In this document: positions 1 to 8,848 of the stretch, piece after piece
Position numbering within the stretch: position 1 is the stretch's first letter
How the letters are laid out: each line of letters opens with the position of its first letter
DNA from: an uncultured Clostridia bacterium
GTDB lineage: Bacteria > Bacillota > Clostridia > TANB77 > CAG-508
DNA: 48,293 bases
Direction of reading: 5' to 3'
NCBI GenBank assembly: GCA_947624195.1
Contig: CANQJH010000010.1
Span: 1-48,293, forward strand
The notes under the pieces: model-generated
Told to the model about the DNA's origin: nothing
Databases searched by the model: none
Seen by the model: the letters and a program-made list of their open reading frames with translations, nothing else
Made by a program: the position numbers and the translations under genes

Positions 1-7
1 AAAAAAA

Positions 8-84
8 TGGCGACCCGAAACGGGCTCGAACCGTCGACCTCTAGCGTGACAGGCTAGCGTTCTAACCAACTGAACTACCGGGCC
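8..84 (-). tRNA. tRNA-Asp (anticodon GTC)
   Basis: The reverse complement folds as a complete cloverleaf. The seven-base acceptor arm GGCCCGG pairs with TCGGGTC, the T-arm contains GGTTCGAGCC, and the anticodon loop CTGTCAC carries GTC. The 3' CCA is encoded. It lies only five bases downstream of tRNA-Val, so both probably come from one transcript that continues past the left edge of the window. Confidence 0.97.
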
Positions 85-89
85 ATAAA

Positions 90-165
90 TGGTGGTCGCT
101 ATAGGGCTCGAACCTATGACCCCCTGCTTGTAAGGCAGATGCTCTACCAGCTGAGCTAAGCGACC
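90..165 (-). tRNA. tRNA-Val (anticodon TAC)
   Basis: The reverse complement gives a full cloverleaf: acceptor GGTCGCT/AGCGACC, D-arm with AGCTCAGCTGGTAGAGC, anticodon loop CTTACAA with TAC, T-arm GGTTCGAGCCC and an encoded CCA. It is the upstream member of a Val-Asp tRNA pair. Confidence 0.97.
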
Positions 166-235
166 ATTTATCTACTGACTTATTTAGTATACTAAATTAA
201 TTCTGAATTGTCAACTACTTTTTGAAATTTTTTTT

Positions 236-343
236 ATTGATTATAGTTATTTTTGTATAAGCCTTGCTTGCTACTTCCCGTAGCGCTAGAGAATGGTAAA
301 TGAAGCAAATGATAGCAAGGCTTTAAAAATAACTATATTTATG
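236..343. repeat. Palindrome-ended repeat, short variant (copy C)
   Basis: The ends match the inverted termini of the 190-bp repeats at 7113-7301 and 9626-9815: left TATAGTTATTTTT, right AAAAATAACTATA. The interior shares the words CCCGTAGCGCTAG and ATGAAGCAAAT with those copies but is shorter. It also has its own inner inverted repeat, GCCTTGCT (261-268) against AGCAAGGC (314-321). It begins 36 bases beyond the stop codon of the S41 protease, so its folded transcript can act as that gene's terminator. Confidence 0.75.
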
Positions 344-379
344 TTTTTATAATAACTAAGCATTGTAACGAACTTCTTA

Positions 380-1597
380 TTATCTTAACAATTCCATAGC
401 TCTTTTCAGTGATTTATCATTTTTTGCATCTAAGTTTCCAGTAAATATCTCATCATCTTTTACTTCAACATCTGGTTTTACGCCTATTTTGTTAATTTCA
501 TTGTGATTTGGAGTATAATATTGCTCTGTTGTAATCTTAAGACCGCTTCCGTCAGAAAGCTCATATAATGTTTGGATTACACCTTTCCCATATGTTGTTT
601 TTCCTACTAGTGTAACATTATCTGCTAAATCCTTTATTGCTCCTGCTAGTATTTCTGAAGCACTAGCTGAGTATTCATTTACTAGCAATACCGTTTTCAT
701 CGTTATTTTTTTATCTTTGTTTGAGACTATTGTGTTTTCTTTTCCTGATTTGTCTTTTTCTATTAAAAGTGTCTGACCCTTTCCTGTAAATAAATCTGCT
801 ATTTCTGTTGCTTCATCTACTATTCCACCGCCATTTGTACGAACATCAATGATTAGTGATTTCATACCTTGAGTCACAAGTTTATCGTATTCTTCTTCAA
901 ATTGTTCTGCTACTTTTGTGCCATCAAAGCTTGAAATATAAATATACCCAATATCTTCGTCTAGCATTTGTGATGTAACTCTAATCATGTTAATATTAGC
1001 TCTAACAATTTCAAAGTCAATTGTTTCTTCTTGATTGTTTTCGTCTAATCTCCTTACTGTTATTTTTACTTTTGAGCCTATCTTCCCTTTTATGCTATCC
1101 GTTATTGTGTCAAAGTCATCTCCATCGCAAGATACTCCATCAACTGCAATAAGTATATCACCTGATTTAATTCCTGCTACTTCTGCTGGTGATTTTGGAA
1201 GCGTGTCATATACTACAATTTCATTTGCTACAGTATCTTTTGTTATCTCTACACCTATTCCAACAAATTCTCCTACTGTATCAGAAAAGTACTCTTTCAT
1301 TTCGTCAGGTGAAATGTACTCTGTGTAGCTATCTCCTAGTGCTGATACATATCCTTTGATAGCTCCTTCTAATAGTATATCTTCTTCGACTTCATCACCC
1401 ATATACTCTGTTTTTATTTTTTGATCTATTAAATTTAGTTTAGTAAGAAGTTTATCTGAGGCAAATGCATTGCCCAATATTGAAGTGACTTCTTGATTTT
1501 TTGTTCCTCCATACACCCATAACATTGTAACTGAAAACGTTACAGTCGCTGTTATAATTATTGTCATTAAACTTTTTAAATATTGTTGTTTTTTCAT
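380..1597 (-). CDS. S41 family C-terminal processing peptidase (CtpA/CtpB type)
   Basis: A secreted or membrane-anchored serine protease that cuts proteins near their C terminus. Residues 8-30 form a hydrophobic N-terminal signal/anchor. A PDZ domain lies at about 105-190, with the typical GIKSGDIL loop. The S41 fold follows, with NEYSASASE (catalytic Ser region, 307-315) and YGKG (Lys338), the Ser-Lys dyad of the family. The C-terminal IGVKPDVEV segment is also typical. The length of 405 residues is normal. It is the last gene of the ftsE-ftsX-M23-M23 series, the same order seen in many Firmicutes. That suggests it trims or regulates the division-associated hydrolases or other envelope proteins; the exact substrate is unknown. 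Confidence 0.93.
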   Translation of the reverse strand: MKKQQYLKSLMTIIITATVTFSVTMLWVYGGTKNQEVTSILGNAFASDKLLTKLNLIDQKIKTEYMGDEVEEDILLEGAIKGYVSALGDSYTEYISPDEMKEYFSDTVGEFVGIGVEITKDTVANEIVVYDTLPKSPAEVAGIKSGDILIAVDGVSCDGDDFDTITDSIKGKIGSKVKITVRRLDENNQEETIDFEIVRANINMIRVTSQMLDEDIGYIYISSFDGTKVAEQFEEEYDKLVTQGMKSLIIDVRTNGGGIVDEATEIADLFTGKGQTLLIEKDKSGKENTIVSNKDKKITMKTVLLVNEYSASASEILAGAIKDLADNVTLVGKTTYGKGVIQTLYELSDGSGLKITTEQYYTPNHNEINKIGVKPDVEVKDDEIFTGNLDAKNDKSLKRAMELLR

Positions 1598-1727
1598 TTT
1601 AAATTATATTCCTTGCATAATAATATTTGGATTTTAGAAGATTATCCATAAACTTTTTCAAAAAGTGCACACATACAAATGATAGATTGTCTTTTCTCAA
1701 GATATTATCCTTTGTATAACATATTTA

Positions 1728-2936
1728 TTATTCTTCATTTGATAAATATTTCTTAGGATCGGTTGACACCCCATTTTCTCTTACTTCAAAATGTAAATGC
1801 GGGCCTGTTGAGTAGCCAGTTGAGCCAACTTCCATTATTACATCTCCCGTCTTTACTTCATCTCCAACATTTTTTAATAGTTTGCTACCATGTCCATAAA
1901 GAGTAACTATTTTTATACCATTATCATTTATTCCATGGTCTATCATAACCATATTACCATATCCGCCATTATTAAATGCAGAATAAATAATTATACCATC
2001 TGCTGCAGCATATACTGGATCTCCCAAGGCTCCTCCAATATCAATTCCATCATGGTTTTTGATAATTCCTTGAATTGGGTGAAGTCTATTTCCATATCCA
2101 GAAGTAATATACGAAGTTGCATATGTTGGCCATAACATTATTCCGCCTGAATACGAAAGTTCATAATTTGAGCCTAATATTGAGTATTGTATCAAGTTTT
2201 CTAGTTCTTCTTGTTGTTTTAAATATGCATCAATATCAGATTTTAACTTTTGCTCACTTTCTGATAAGCTTAATTTATGATTTTCTACAATTGTTTTTGT
2301 ATTTGTTAATACTACTGTTTGTTCTTCTGCTTCAACTTTTATTAGTTTCATATTAGCTTTCTTTTCTTTTAATTCATTAGAAAGCTTTTGGATTTCTTTT
2401 TTTTGCTCAGATATTTCACTAAGAGATTTTGAATCAAATTGTATTATTTCTTTTATTATAAAATATCTTGAAATAAAATCTATTATATCTCTTGAGTTTA
2501 ATAATACATCTAAATAACTTGTCGTTCCACTCTTGTATAATGCGACTAATCTCTTTTTTAGTAAATTGTTTCTTTTATTATAATTAGCTTCTATTTCATC
2601 ATATTTTGCCTGTGTTTCACTTACTTGCCTTTGTATGTCTTGGTATTCTACATTAACTTTATCTAGTTTTGCTTGATATTCTGCAATTCTCCCTTCTAAT
2701 GTCTGTATTTGCATAAGTGAAGTTGATAGTTCTTCTTCAACATATTGTAATTGTTCTTTTGCATGTTCTAAATTTTCCTTTACTTGATTTTCTTGTTCTT
2801 GTAAAGTAAGTACTCTATTTGAATAGGGTGCTTCATTTACTTCATTTTCATCTGCAAAAGAGTGATTAACAGAAAGAAGAAAGATTAATAATATTAACAT
2901 TACGCTTGTAAATCTCATACATTTAGTATTATTCAT
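1728..2936 (-). CDS. Secreted coiled-coil M23 (LytM) peptidoglycan endopeptidase, EnvC-like
   Basis: A signal peptide (residues 1-28) is followed by a long coiled coil (about 40-250) and a C-terminal LytM domain (about 265-395). All zinc and catalytic positions of active M23 enzymes are visible: His295 and Asp299 (HDGID), His349 (YGHG), and His380/His382 (PHLHFE). The protein therefore looks catalytically competent, unlike E. coli EnvC, whose LytM domain is degenerate. The coiled coil is the part that would contact the extracellular loop of FtsX. It is paralogous to the upstream gene at 2996-4201: both carry LKKRLV.(I/L)YK.G..SYLDVLL at the end of the first coil. The start has TCCTCC (AGGAGG) just upstream. 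Confidence 0.9.
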   Translation of the reverse strand: MNNTKCMRFTSVMLILLIFLLSVNHSFADENEVNEAPYSNRVLTLQEQENQVKENLEHAKEQLQYVEEELSTSLMQIQTLEGRIAEYQAKLDKVNVEYQDIQRQVSETQAKYDEIEANYNKRNNLLKKRLVALYKSGTTSYLDVLLNSRDIIDFISRYFIIKEIIQFDSKSLSEISEQKKEIQKLSNELKEKKANMKLIKVEAEEQTVVLTNTKTIVENHKLSLSESEQKLKSDIDAYLKQQEELENLIQYSILGSNYELSYSGGIMLWPTYATSYITSGYGNRLHPIQGIIKNHDGIDIGGALGDPVYAAADGIIIYSAFNNGGYGNMVMIDHGINDNGIKIVTLYGHGSKLLKNVGDEVKTGDVIMEVGSTGYSTGPHLHFEVRENGVSTDPKKYLSNEE

Positions 2937-2995
2937 CTTTCCTCCTTTTACAATATTAACTTATATTAGTTTATTCATTAATTTTATTTTTATTA

Positions 2996-4201
2996 TTATG
3001 ATGGAGTAGCTGCTCCTGCAGCCATTGTATATCCACCTGGTAAATAATCTAATGGATTTAATGGGCCTTTACTGAAGAATTCTACTGTTGATGAAGCTTG
3101 TCTTATTTCAAAATGTAAGTGTGGTGCTGTACTACTTCCAGTGTTTCCTGATGTTGCTATTACTTGTCCTTGTGTTACAAATTGACCATTATATACTTTA
3201 CTTACTGATAAATGTCCATATAGTGTAACATAACCACTACCATGGAATACCATTATGTAATTACCATATCCATATCTGTCATATGCATTGTATGCATATC
3301 CTGTGGCTGATGCATAAACATTTTCATATGAAGCTCCTATGTCTATACCTTTATGCATTCTTCCCCATCTTTGTTTTACTGTTGAAGTTACAACTTTGTT
3401 GTTGCAAGGCCATATAAAGCTACCATCAAATTTTAATCCACTTTGTCCATTTCCACCACCATTAAGCTGTGCCTGAGCTTGTCTAGCTATATCTGCTAAT
3501 TGTTGATTTACTCTTGCCATAGCTGCATTGTACTCATCAATTTCAGATTGTTTAGCTTTTTCTTCTTGATTTAATGAGTTAATCAAACTTTGCTTTTCTC
3601 TTTGTTTTGATGTTAATTCCACATTTTTTGCATCTTTTTGTGCCTTAACTGCATCTACTTCCTTTTTCTTTGCTTCCAATTCTGCTTTGGCATCTTCTAA
3701 TGCTTTCTTTTCATCTGTTACTTTGTTTATTAATTTTGTATCTGCATCAGCTATTCTTTCCAAAGCGTCAATTGAAGCTAATAAATCCATATAATTCGTT
3801 GCTCCCAATAAAACGTCTAAATAGCTAATTCCACCGTTTTTGTAAATGGAAACAAGTCTTTTCTTTAAAAGTTCTTCTTTTTCAGTTAATTCTTTTTGTT
3901 TAGCGTCTATTTCGTTTGTTTTTTCTGTTATAGAATCATTCAAACTATTTAATTGGCTTTCCAAAGACAATATTTCGTTATTTAGTGCACTTAATTCTTC
4001 GGTAATTACTTCCAAATCATCTTGCTCATTTTTCTTTTGGTTTGCTATATTATTTTTTTCTTGCTCAGCTTGCCTTCTTTCTTCCTCTATTCGAGCTTGT
4101 TCATTTTCTAACTCCGTTTTTGTAGCACCTAAAACAGCATTTGTCAAATATGTACTTAGAAACAGTATTATAACCATTATTGATATAACCTTATTTTTCA
4201 T
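2996..4201 (-). CDS. Secreted coiled-coil M23 (LytM) peptidoglycan endopeptidase, FtsEX-associated
   Basis: Signal peptide at residues 1-25, Glu/Lys-rich coiled coil at about 28-245, a Gly-rich linker (246-255), and a LytM domain with His283 and Asp287 (HKGID), His330 (YGH) and His361/His363 (PHLHFE). Cleavage of peptide cross-links in peptidoglycan under control of FtsEX is the expected role, by analogy with the EnvC and PcsB families. It lies 31 bases downstream of ftsX, in the same operon. A short extension rich in Ala, Gly and Pro follows the catalytic domain. Two active-looking paralogues in tandem suggest a duplication with division of labour, which is an inference. Confidence 0.9.
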   Translation of the reverse strand: MKNKVISIMVIILFLSTYLTNAVLGATKTELENEQARIEEERRQAEQEKNNIANQKKNEQDDLEVITEELSALNNEILSLESQLNSLNDSITEKTNEIDAKQKELTEKEELLKKRLVSIYKNGGISYLDVLLGATNYMDLLASIDALERIADADTKLINKVTDEKKALEDAKAELEAKKKEVDAVKAQKDAKNVELTSKQREKQSLINSLNQEEKAKQSEIDEYNAAMARVNQQLADIARQAQAQLNGGGNGQSGLKFDGSFIWPCNNKVVTSTVKQRWGRMHKGIDIGASYENVYASATGYAYNAYDRYGYGNYIMVFHGSGYVTLYGHLSVSKVYNGQFVTQGQVIATSGNTGSSTAPHLHFEIRQASSTVEFFSKGPLNPLDYLPGGYTMAAGAATPS

Positions 4202-4232
4202 AAGTATCCTCCTTAACTTTTCTAATCGTTTT

Positions 4233-5138
4233 TTATACTTTTAAATATTTTCTCATTGAAATTGCACTACCCAAAATTCCTATGCCTGTTCCTAAAACTA
4301 AGTAAACAATTAATAGTTTTAAGAATATATCTGAAAATCCGTACAAAGTCATATTAATTATCGGAATTACTGGTGATGATAAAATTCCGTTTATTGCTGA
4401 ATTATATGCTAGTCCAACTACTGCAAGCGTAATTATAGCTGATATAACTCCTATGATAACACCTTCTACTATAAATGGACCTCTTATAAATCCATTTGTG
4501 GCACCAACATATTTCATTATTGAAATTTCTCTTCTTCTTGCATAAACTGTAAGCTTTATTGTATATGAAATGATAAATACAGAAATAACTACTAAAATAA
4601 TAAGTAGTACTACAGTTGCCATTTGTATACCTTTTGCAACAGTTGAAAGTGATGATATAGTATCATTTTGAGCTGTTATCTCATCTACACCACTTATTTG
4701 CATAATCTTTTCTTGCACTTCATTATTTAATTCCAAATCAGTCAATGTTACAAAATATGAGTCTGGAAATGGATTGTCAGTTTCATATTCATCTAAGATT
4801 TCTAGATTTCCTCCTAGCCTTTCTTTTATTGAAGCTAGTGCATCTTCTTTTGAATAGAAGGTTACTTGATTTACTCCATCTATTTGCCTAATTTTTGTTT
4901 CCATACTCGCTATTTGGTCTGATGTTGCATCTTCAGCGATTATAACTCTCATCCCCTGCTGGCTTTCTACTTGCTTCATAATGAAGTTAATATTCTCACC
5001 AATTAGGTAGAAAACTCCAAATATAAACATAGTAGCACACATTATGATTATAGAAGCACTTGTCATTTTTTTCTGTTTTCCAACGCTTCTAAATCCTTCT
5101 CCAATTAAATATACAAAACTATTGTTCTTCACCGTCAT
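4233..5138 (-). CDS. ftsX: Cell-division ABC transporter permease FtsX
   Basis: Four-helix permease with the FtsX architecture: one TM segment near the N terminus (TSASIIIMCATMFIFGVFYL), an extracellular loop of about 120 residues, then three TM segments in the C-terminal half. It contains the conserved (V/I)YARRREISIMKYVGAT motif that docks to FtsE. I chose the ATG at 5136-5138 because AAAAAGG sits five bases upstream and the product then begins like other FtsX proteins. An in-frame GTG at 5156 would add six residues but has no Shine-Dalgarno. The coding region overlaps the end of ftsE by 20 bases, which implies translational coupling. Together with FtsE it should gate the M23 hydrolases encoded downstream. 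Confidence 0.94.
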   Translation of the reverse strand: MTVKNNSFVYLIGEGFRSVGKQKKMTSASIIIMCATMFIFGVFYLIGENINFIMKQVESQQGMRVIIAEDATSDQIASMETKIRQIDGVNQVTFYSKEDALASIKERLGGNLEILDEYETDNPFPDSYFVTLTDLELNNEVQEKIMQISGVDEITAQNDTISSLSTVAKGIQMATVVLLIILVVISVFIISYTIKLTVYARRREISIMKYVGATNGFIRGPFIVEGVIIGVISAIITLAVVGLAYNSAINGILSSPVIPIINMTLYGFSDIFLKLLIVYLVLGTGIGILGSAISMRKYLKV

Positions 5139-5805
5139 ACCCACCTTTTTCATCACGTATAATATTACCTTTGTCTATACGAATAACTCTCTTATTCATT
5201 TTGTCAACTATATCTTTTGCGTGAGTTGCAACTACTACAGTTGTTCCTCTTAAATTAATATCATTTAAAAGTTCCATAATACCCCAAGCTGTGTTTGGGT
5301 CTAAGTTTCCAGTTGGTTCGTCTGCAATTAACATTGAAGGATTATTTACAATTGCTCTAGCTAACGCTACTCTTTGTTGTTCTCCACCAGATAATTCATT
5401 TGGGTAAACTTTTGCCTTTTGCTCAAGACCTACTTGTGACAATACCATAGGTACTTGTCTTCTAATATGCTTTGGTGTTGCTCTAACAACATGCATTGCA
5501 AAAGCGACATTGTCGTAAACAGTTTTGTCTGGCAACAATCTAAAGTCTTGGAAAACGATTCCCATACTTCTTCTTAAGTATGGAACTCTACTTGGTTTTA
5601 GAAAAGTTGTGTCTTTACCATTAATTATTATGTTACCTGATGTTGGTTCTTCTTCTTTCAAAATTAATTTTATGATTGTTGATTTACCTGAACCTGAACT
5701 TCCAACTAGGAATGCAAATTCACCCTTTTCAATGCTAAAATTAGCATTATGTACGGCTTCTAAGCCACCCGGGTATGATTTGCTTACATTTCTAAATTCT
5801 ATCAT
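5119..5805 (-). CDS. ftsE: Cell-division ATP-binding protein FtsE
   Basis: A 228-residue ABC ATPase with Walker [10 protein letters not shown] (35-43), Q-loop [10 protein letters not shown], signature [10 protein letters not shown], Walker [13 protein letters not shown] and a switch His (VVVATHA). The length and these sequences are typical of FtsE, not of general transporters. It is the first gene of a minus-strand operon ftsE-ftsX-M23-M23-S41 protease. Its cytoplasmic ATP cycle would drive FtsX and so activate extracellular peptidoglycan hydrolases. Confidence 0.96.
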   Translation of the reverse strand: MIEFRNVSKSYPGGLEAVHNANFSIEKGEFAFLVGSSGSGKSTIIKLILKEEEPTSGNIIINGKDTTFLKPSRVPYLRRSMGIVFQDFRLLPDKTVYDNVAFAMHVVRATPKHIRRQVPMVLSQVGLEQKAKVYPNELSGGEQQRVALARAIVNNPSMLIADEPTGNLDPNTAWGIMELLNDINLRGTTVVVATHAKDIVDKMNKRVIRIDKGNIIRDEKGGYDGEEQ

Positions 5806-5934
5806 TACTGTTCTTCCTTTTTGTTTTAATAATTTAACACACTTATCATATCAATAAAATATTTTAATTGCAAGTATTATTATAAAAAAAATAAGGCAAT
5901 TTAGGGTGCTTTTGTCAAATTTAGTAAAAAAATA

Positions 5935-5967
5935 AAAGCTCAAATAAGTTCATTTATTTAAGCTTTC
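5935..5967 (-). terminator. Intrinsic terminator after the M24 aminopeptidase gene
   Basis: On the minus strand AAAGCTTAAATAA pairs with TTATTTGAGCTTT around a short loop and is followed by TATTTTTTT. It starts about 44 bases past the stop codon at 6011. It separates the aminopeptidase gene from the ftsEX operon. Confidence 0.8.
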
Positions 5968-6010
5968 AAATTTTTCTCATAAAATTTATTACAAAGATTT
6001 TACAATATCA

Positions 6011-7072
6011 TTATATTACTATTAATTTTTTATTAGATTTAGTAAGGACTTCACATGACATTTTATTTACTAATATAGTATCTTCTATCCTAATTCCAAA
6101 TCTTCCGGGGATATATATACCTGGTTCATTGGTTACTACCATATTTTCCTTTAGTGTAAAACAAGCTTTTTCGCTTATTATAGGGAATTCATGCACATCT
6201 ATACCCACACCATGTCCTAATGCATGCAACATGCTTTGATTTCTCGCATTAAATTCACTTTCTAGGCTTTTAGCTATTAACTTTCCTTCTGCATTATCTT
6301 TTATCTTATTAGTTGCTCTTTCTTGACATCCTAATATAAAATTATATAAATTTTTTATACTTTCCTCTACTTCTCCAACAAAAATTGTTCTAGTCATATC
6401 ACTGCAATAGCCCTTGTATTTTGCTCCAAAGTCAATCACTATTACATCACCTTGTTCAATTTTTCTATCTGTTGGTACTGCGTGAGGCTTTGATGAATTT
6501 TCACCGCTTGCCACTATTGTTTCAAATGCCACTCCATCTGCACCATTATCTATAAAATATTTTTCTATTTCAAGAGCTATTTCTTTTTCTGACATACCTA
6601 TCTTAATGTATTCTGTTAAGTGTCTAAAACAGTTATCAGTAATTTCACACGCACGTCTTATTTTAGCTATCTCTCCTTCATCTTTTATCATACGCATATT
6701 TTCGATAATGTTATTAGTTTCAACTGCTTCTTTTAGTCTAAACTTTCTTACATAAGTCTGGTACTTAGCATAAGTAATGTGATTTTCTTCTATTCCAATT
6801 TTAGAACATTCTGCAAAAAACGCCAAATAATCCTCGTCTGATATATTAGTAATATCATATACAATAATTTGGTCACCAATAGTAATTGATTTATTAACCT
6901 CTTCTATGTATCTCGCATCTGTAATTAGCACATTTTCTCTGTCTGTTACTAAAAAAATTCCTTCTACTTTTGTTCCAACCATATAAAAAATGTTAATTGG
7001 ATTAGTTATTATCAAACCATCTATTCCCATTAACTTCATTTTTTCTCTTAGACTTTGTATTTTATAATTCAT
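6011..7072 (-). CDS. M24 family Xaa-Pro aminopeptidase
   Basis: Cytoplasmic dimetal aminopeptidase releasing N-terminal residues that precede proline. The creatinase-type N-terminal domain (about 1-125) is followed by the pita-bread catalytic domain. The five metal ligands are visible: the two Asp of DFGAKYKGYCSDMTRT, the His of HALGHGVGIDVHE, and the Glu residues of TNEPGIYI and GIRIEDT. The length of 353 residues matches the short PepP/PepQ-like enzymes of Firmicutes. In many Firmicutes the gene sits before efp; here no efp is present. It appears monocistronic, with a terminator downstream and a 190-bp repeat upstream. Confidence 0.93.
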   Translation of the reverse strand: MNYKIQSLREKMKLMGIDGLIITNPINIFYMVGTKVEGIFLVTDRENVLITDARYIEEVNKSITIGDQIIVYDITNISDEDYLAFFAECSKIGIEENHITYAKYQTYVRKFRLKEAVETNNIIENMRMIKDEGEIAKIRRACEITDNCFRHLTEYIKIGMSEKEIALEIEKYFIDNGADGVAFETIVASGENSSKPHAVPTDRKIEQGDVIVIDFGAKYKGYCSDMTRTIFVGEVEESIKNLYNFILGCQERATNKIKDNAEGKLIAKSLESEFNARNQSMLHALGHGVGIDVHEFPIISEKACFTLKENMVVTNEPGIYIPGRFGIRIEDTILVNKMSCEVLTKSNKKLIVI

Positions 7073-7112
7073 AAAATCATCCCTTTTTTTATTTATATAA
7101 TTTAATTAATTA

Positions 7113-7301
7113 CATGAATATAGTTATTTTTGAATAAGCCGCGCAGGGACCACCCGTAGCGCTAGCAAGGGTCGAATGAAGCAAATTACATACAAGCGCC
7201 CAATGGCATATGTATGCTATAGGAAGTACATTAATTGCACAGCCATTAGTGGCATTATGGAATTTGCGACAGCAAGGCATGAAAAAATAACTATATTCAT
7301 G
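7113..7301. repeat. Palindrome-ended 189-bp repeat (copy A), MITE-like
   Basis: The ends are a perfect 19-base inverted repeat, CATGAATATAGTTATTTTT, flanked on both sides by TA. The interior is nearly identical, in opposite orientation, to 9626-9815 (words AGCGCTA, GGGACCACCCGTAGCG, AATTCCATAATGCCACTAAT and others). The main differences are about 15 bases near the centre. It contains no plausible gene. It ends 32 bases beyond the stop codon of the prepilin peptidase. The size, terminal repeats, possible TA duplication and multiple copies fit a miniature inverted-repeat element; the parent transposase is not in the window. Confidence 0.85.
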
Positions 7302-7333
7302 TATTAAATAGCTTATCAAATAAATTTGAATAA

Positions 7334-8068
7334 CTAAATCTTGTACAAACCTAACGTAAATATTTTAAGTAATATGAATAGCAATAAATTATGTGGCACA
7401 AATATAGCTATAAATGTAGCAATTACAATAAATGGTCCAAATGGTATGTATTCGTTTGACTTTTTCTTTTTAGTTAATAGTAAAATTATGCTAATTATTG
7501 CTCCTAATAAAAATGAAATTACAGCAATCATAATGGTTGTTGTAAAGCCAAAACATAGTCCTAATGCTCCCATTAATTTAACATCGCCAAAGCCCATTGC
7601 TTCTTTTCCCGCAATAGCCCCTCCTATTAAAGTAATAAGTAGGAAAATGCCTCCACCTGCTACAAGTCCTAGCAAACTATCTATAAATAAATTTAAACTT
7701 GTTAGTCCAGATATAAATGTAAATATTATGCCTACTTCAAACATCGTAAGAGTAAGCCTATTTGGTATGATTTGTTTTCTGTAATCTATCACAAAAGTTG
7801 AAATTAACATAGGTGTAAGTATTAGATATTCTATAAGTTTAATTTTCCATCCAACAAAATATAGTAATAAAATATATAGTATTGCCGTTGAAAAAAGTAG
7901 TTTACAATTAATTTTCATATGTGGCAAATAAGTTTTAAAAAATTCTTTTCCAAAAACTTTCTCATGGTTTTCTAGTCTAACATTTGCCCAATTCATAACT
8001 TGTCCAACTGCCAAGCCTAAAAGTCCTATAAAAAAATAATATAATATGTGAATATCATTAATGTACAT
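7334..8068 (-). CDS. Prepilin peptidase (A24 family), short form
   Basis: Polytopic membrane aspartyl protease that removes the leader from type IV pilin-like precursors. The two catalytic Asp motifs are present: FVIDYRKQIIPN in the first half, and GFGDVKLMGALGL, which contains the hallmark GxGD. I count about six to seven hydrophobic segments. The N-terminal cytoplasmic loop lacks the CxxC pairs of the zinc-binding N-methyltransferase domain, so this enzyme probably cleaves but may not methylate. At 244 residues it agrees with the shorter clostridial forms. The pilin-like precursor at 19361-20476 is a candidate substrate within the window. A TCCTCC (AGGAGG) lies just upstream of the ATG. Confidence 0.9.
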   Translation of the reverse strand: MYINDIHILYYFFIGLLGLAVGQVMNWANVRLENHEKVFGKEFFKTYLPHMKINCKLLFSTAILYILLLYFVGWKIKLIEYLILTPMLISTFVIDYRKQIIPNRLTLTMFEVGIIFTFISGLTSLNLFIDSLLGLVAGGGIFLLITLIGGAIAGKEAMGFGDVKLMGALGLCFGFTTTIMIAVISFLLGAIISIILLLTKKKKSNEYIPFGPFIVIATFIAIFVPHNLLLFILLKIFTLGLYKI

Positions 8069-8155
8069 AATTTCCTCCTAATTTTCTTTTGTATAAATTG
8101 TGTTTTACTATCAAGACACAATTTTTCATGTATGTTTTAAAATTTTGTATCGTTT

Positions 8156-8638
8156 TTATGCATATATTTTGTGTAAAACAAACTTTTCAAATTTTCTTTT
8201 TATTTCGCCTAACAAAGTTTTCTCTGGTGAAAGAGGTGTAGTCAATATTGAAAACATTTTCATCCTGTTCGCTCCTAATACATCAGTAAAAAGCTGATCT
8301 CCAATTTCTGCAATGTATTGTGGCTCCACCTGTAATATCTTTTGTGCTTTCTTTAAGCCTCTTTTAAAAGGTTTCGTAGAAAAATACACATATGGTACAT
8401 CCAATTTTTGTGCTACTTTTGACACTTTTGGCTTTTTTATGCTGTTTGAAGCTATGCAGATTTTTATATTTTCTTTTTTTAAACTCTCTATCCAACTTTC
8501 AATATTATCTAATGGTTTTTTATCAAAATCTATTAACGTATTGTCTACATCTAGGATAACGGCTTTTATATTTTTCTCTTTAAAAAAATTTGTATCAATA
8601 TCTGTTATCTTATCAAATCTCGCTTTTGGTTTTAGCAT
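8156..8638 (-). CDS. yqeG: YqeG family HAD-type phosphatase
   Basis: A small HAD superfamily IIIA protein. Motif I is DVDNTLIDFD, motif II is CIASNS, the motif III lysine lies in the KPFKRGLKKA region, and motif IV is AEIGDQLFTDVLGANR. At 160 residues it is near the usual 170. The family is widespread in Firmicutes; biological substrates are poorly defined. The ATG has AAAGGAGAAGT upstream. The minus-strand promoter at 8721-8749 gives a leader of about 75 bases, and the prepilin peptidase gene follows 87 bases downstream, so the two are probably cotranscribed. Confidence 0.92.
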   Translation of the reverse strand: MLKPKARFDKITDIDTNFFKEKNIKAVILDVDNTLIDFDKKPLDNIESWIESLKKENIKICIASNSIKKPKVSKVAQKLDVPYVYFSTKPFKRGLKKAQKILQVEPQYIAEIGDQLFTDVLGANRMKMFSILTTPLSPEKTLLGEIKRKFEKFVLHKIYA

Positions 8639-8720
8639 ATACTTCTCCTTTGAGTAATGAATTTAAGATATTAAAATTACATTATTTATTCCTTACTCTT
8701 AAATCCTAAGTTATGAATAT

Positions 8721-8749
8721 ATTATATTGATAATTGTTATATATGTCAA
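8721..8749 (-). promoter_or_regulatory. Sigma-A promoter for yqeG
   Basis: On the minus strand TTGACA (8744-8749) and TATAAT (8721-8726) are both perfect consensus hexamers separated by exactly 17 bases. Transcription would start near 8714 and read yqeG, then the prepilin peptidase gene. Confidence 0.85.
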
Positions 8750-8796
8750 GTATATTATAGCAAAGTGAAATGTTATCTGTTCCAATAGTTCCACGC

Positions 8797-8828
8797 AAAA
8801 ATCGGCTTAAATCAAATATAAGCCGACT
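8797..8828 (-). terminator. Intrinsic terminator after sleB
   Basis: Minus strand: TCGGCTTA pairs with TAAGCCGA over a ten-base AT-rich loop, followed by TTTTT. It lies about 20 bases beyond the sleB stop codon. Confidence 0.85.
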
Positions 8829-8848
8829 TCACGTTTATAATATTTATA

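Noticed and set aside
7110-7319. Open frame of 69 codons on the minus strand
   Set aside because: It lies entirely within repeat copy A. The matching frame in copy B runs on into flanking sequence (9480-9878). The similarity is due to the repeat, and there is no ribosome site.
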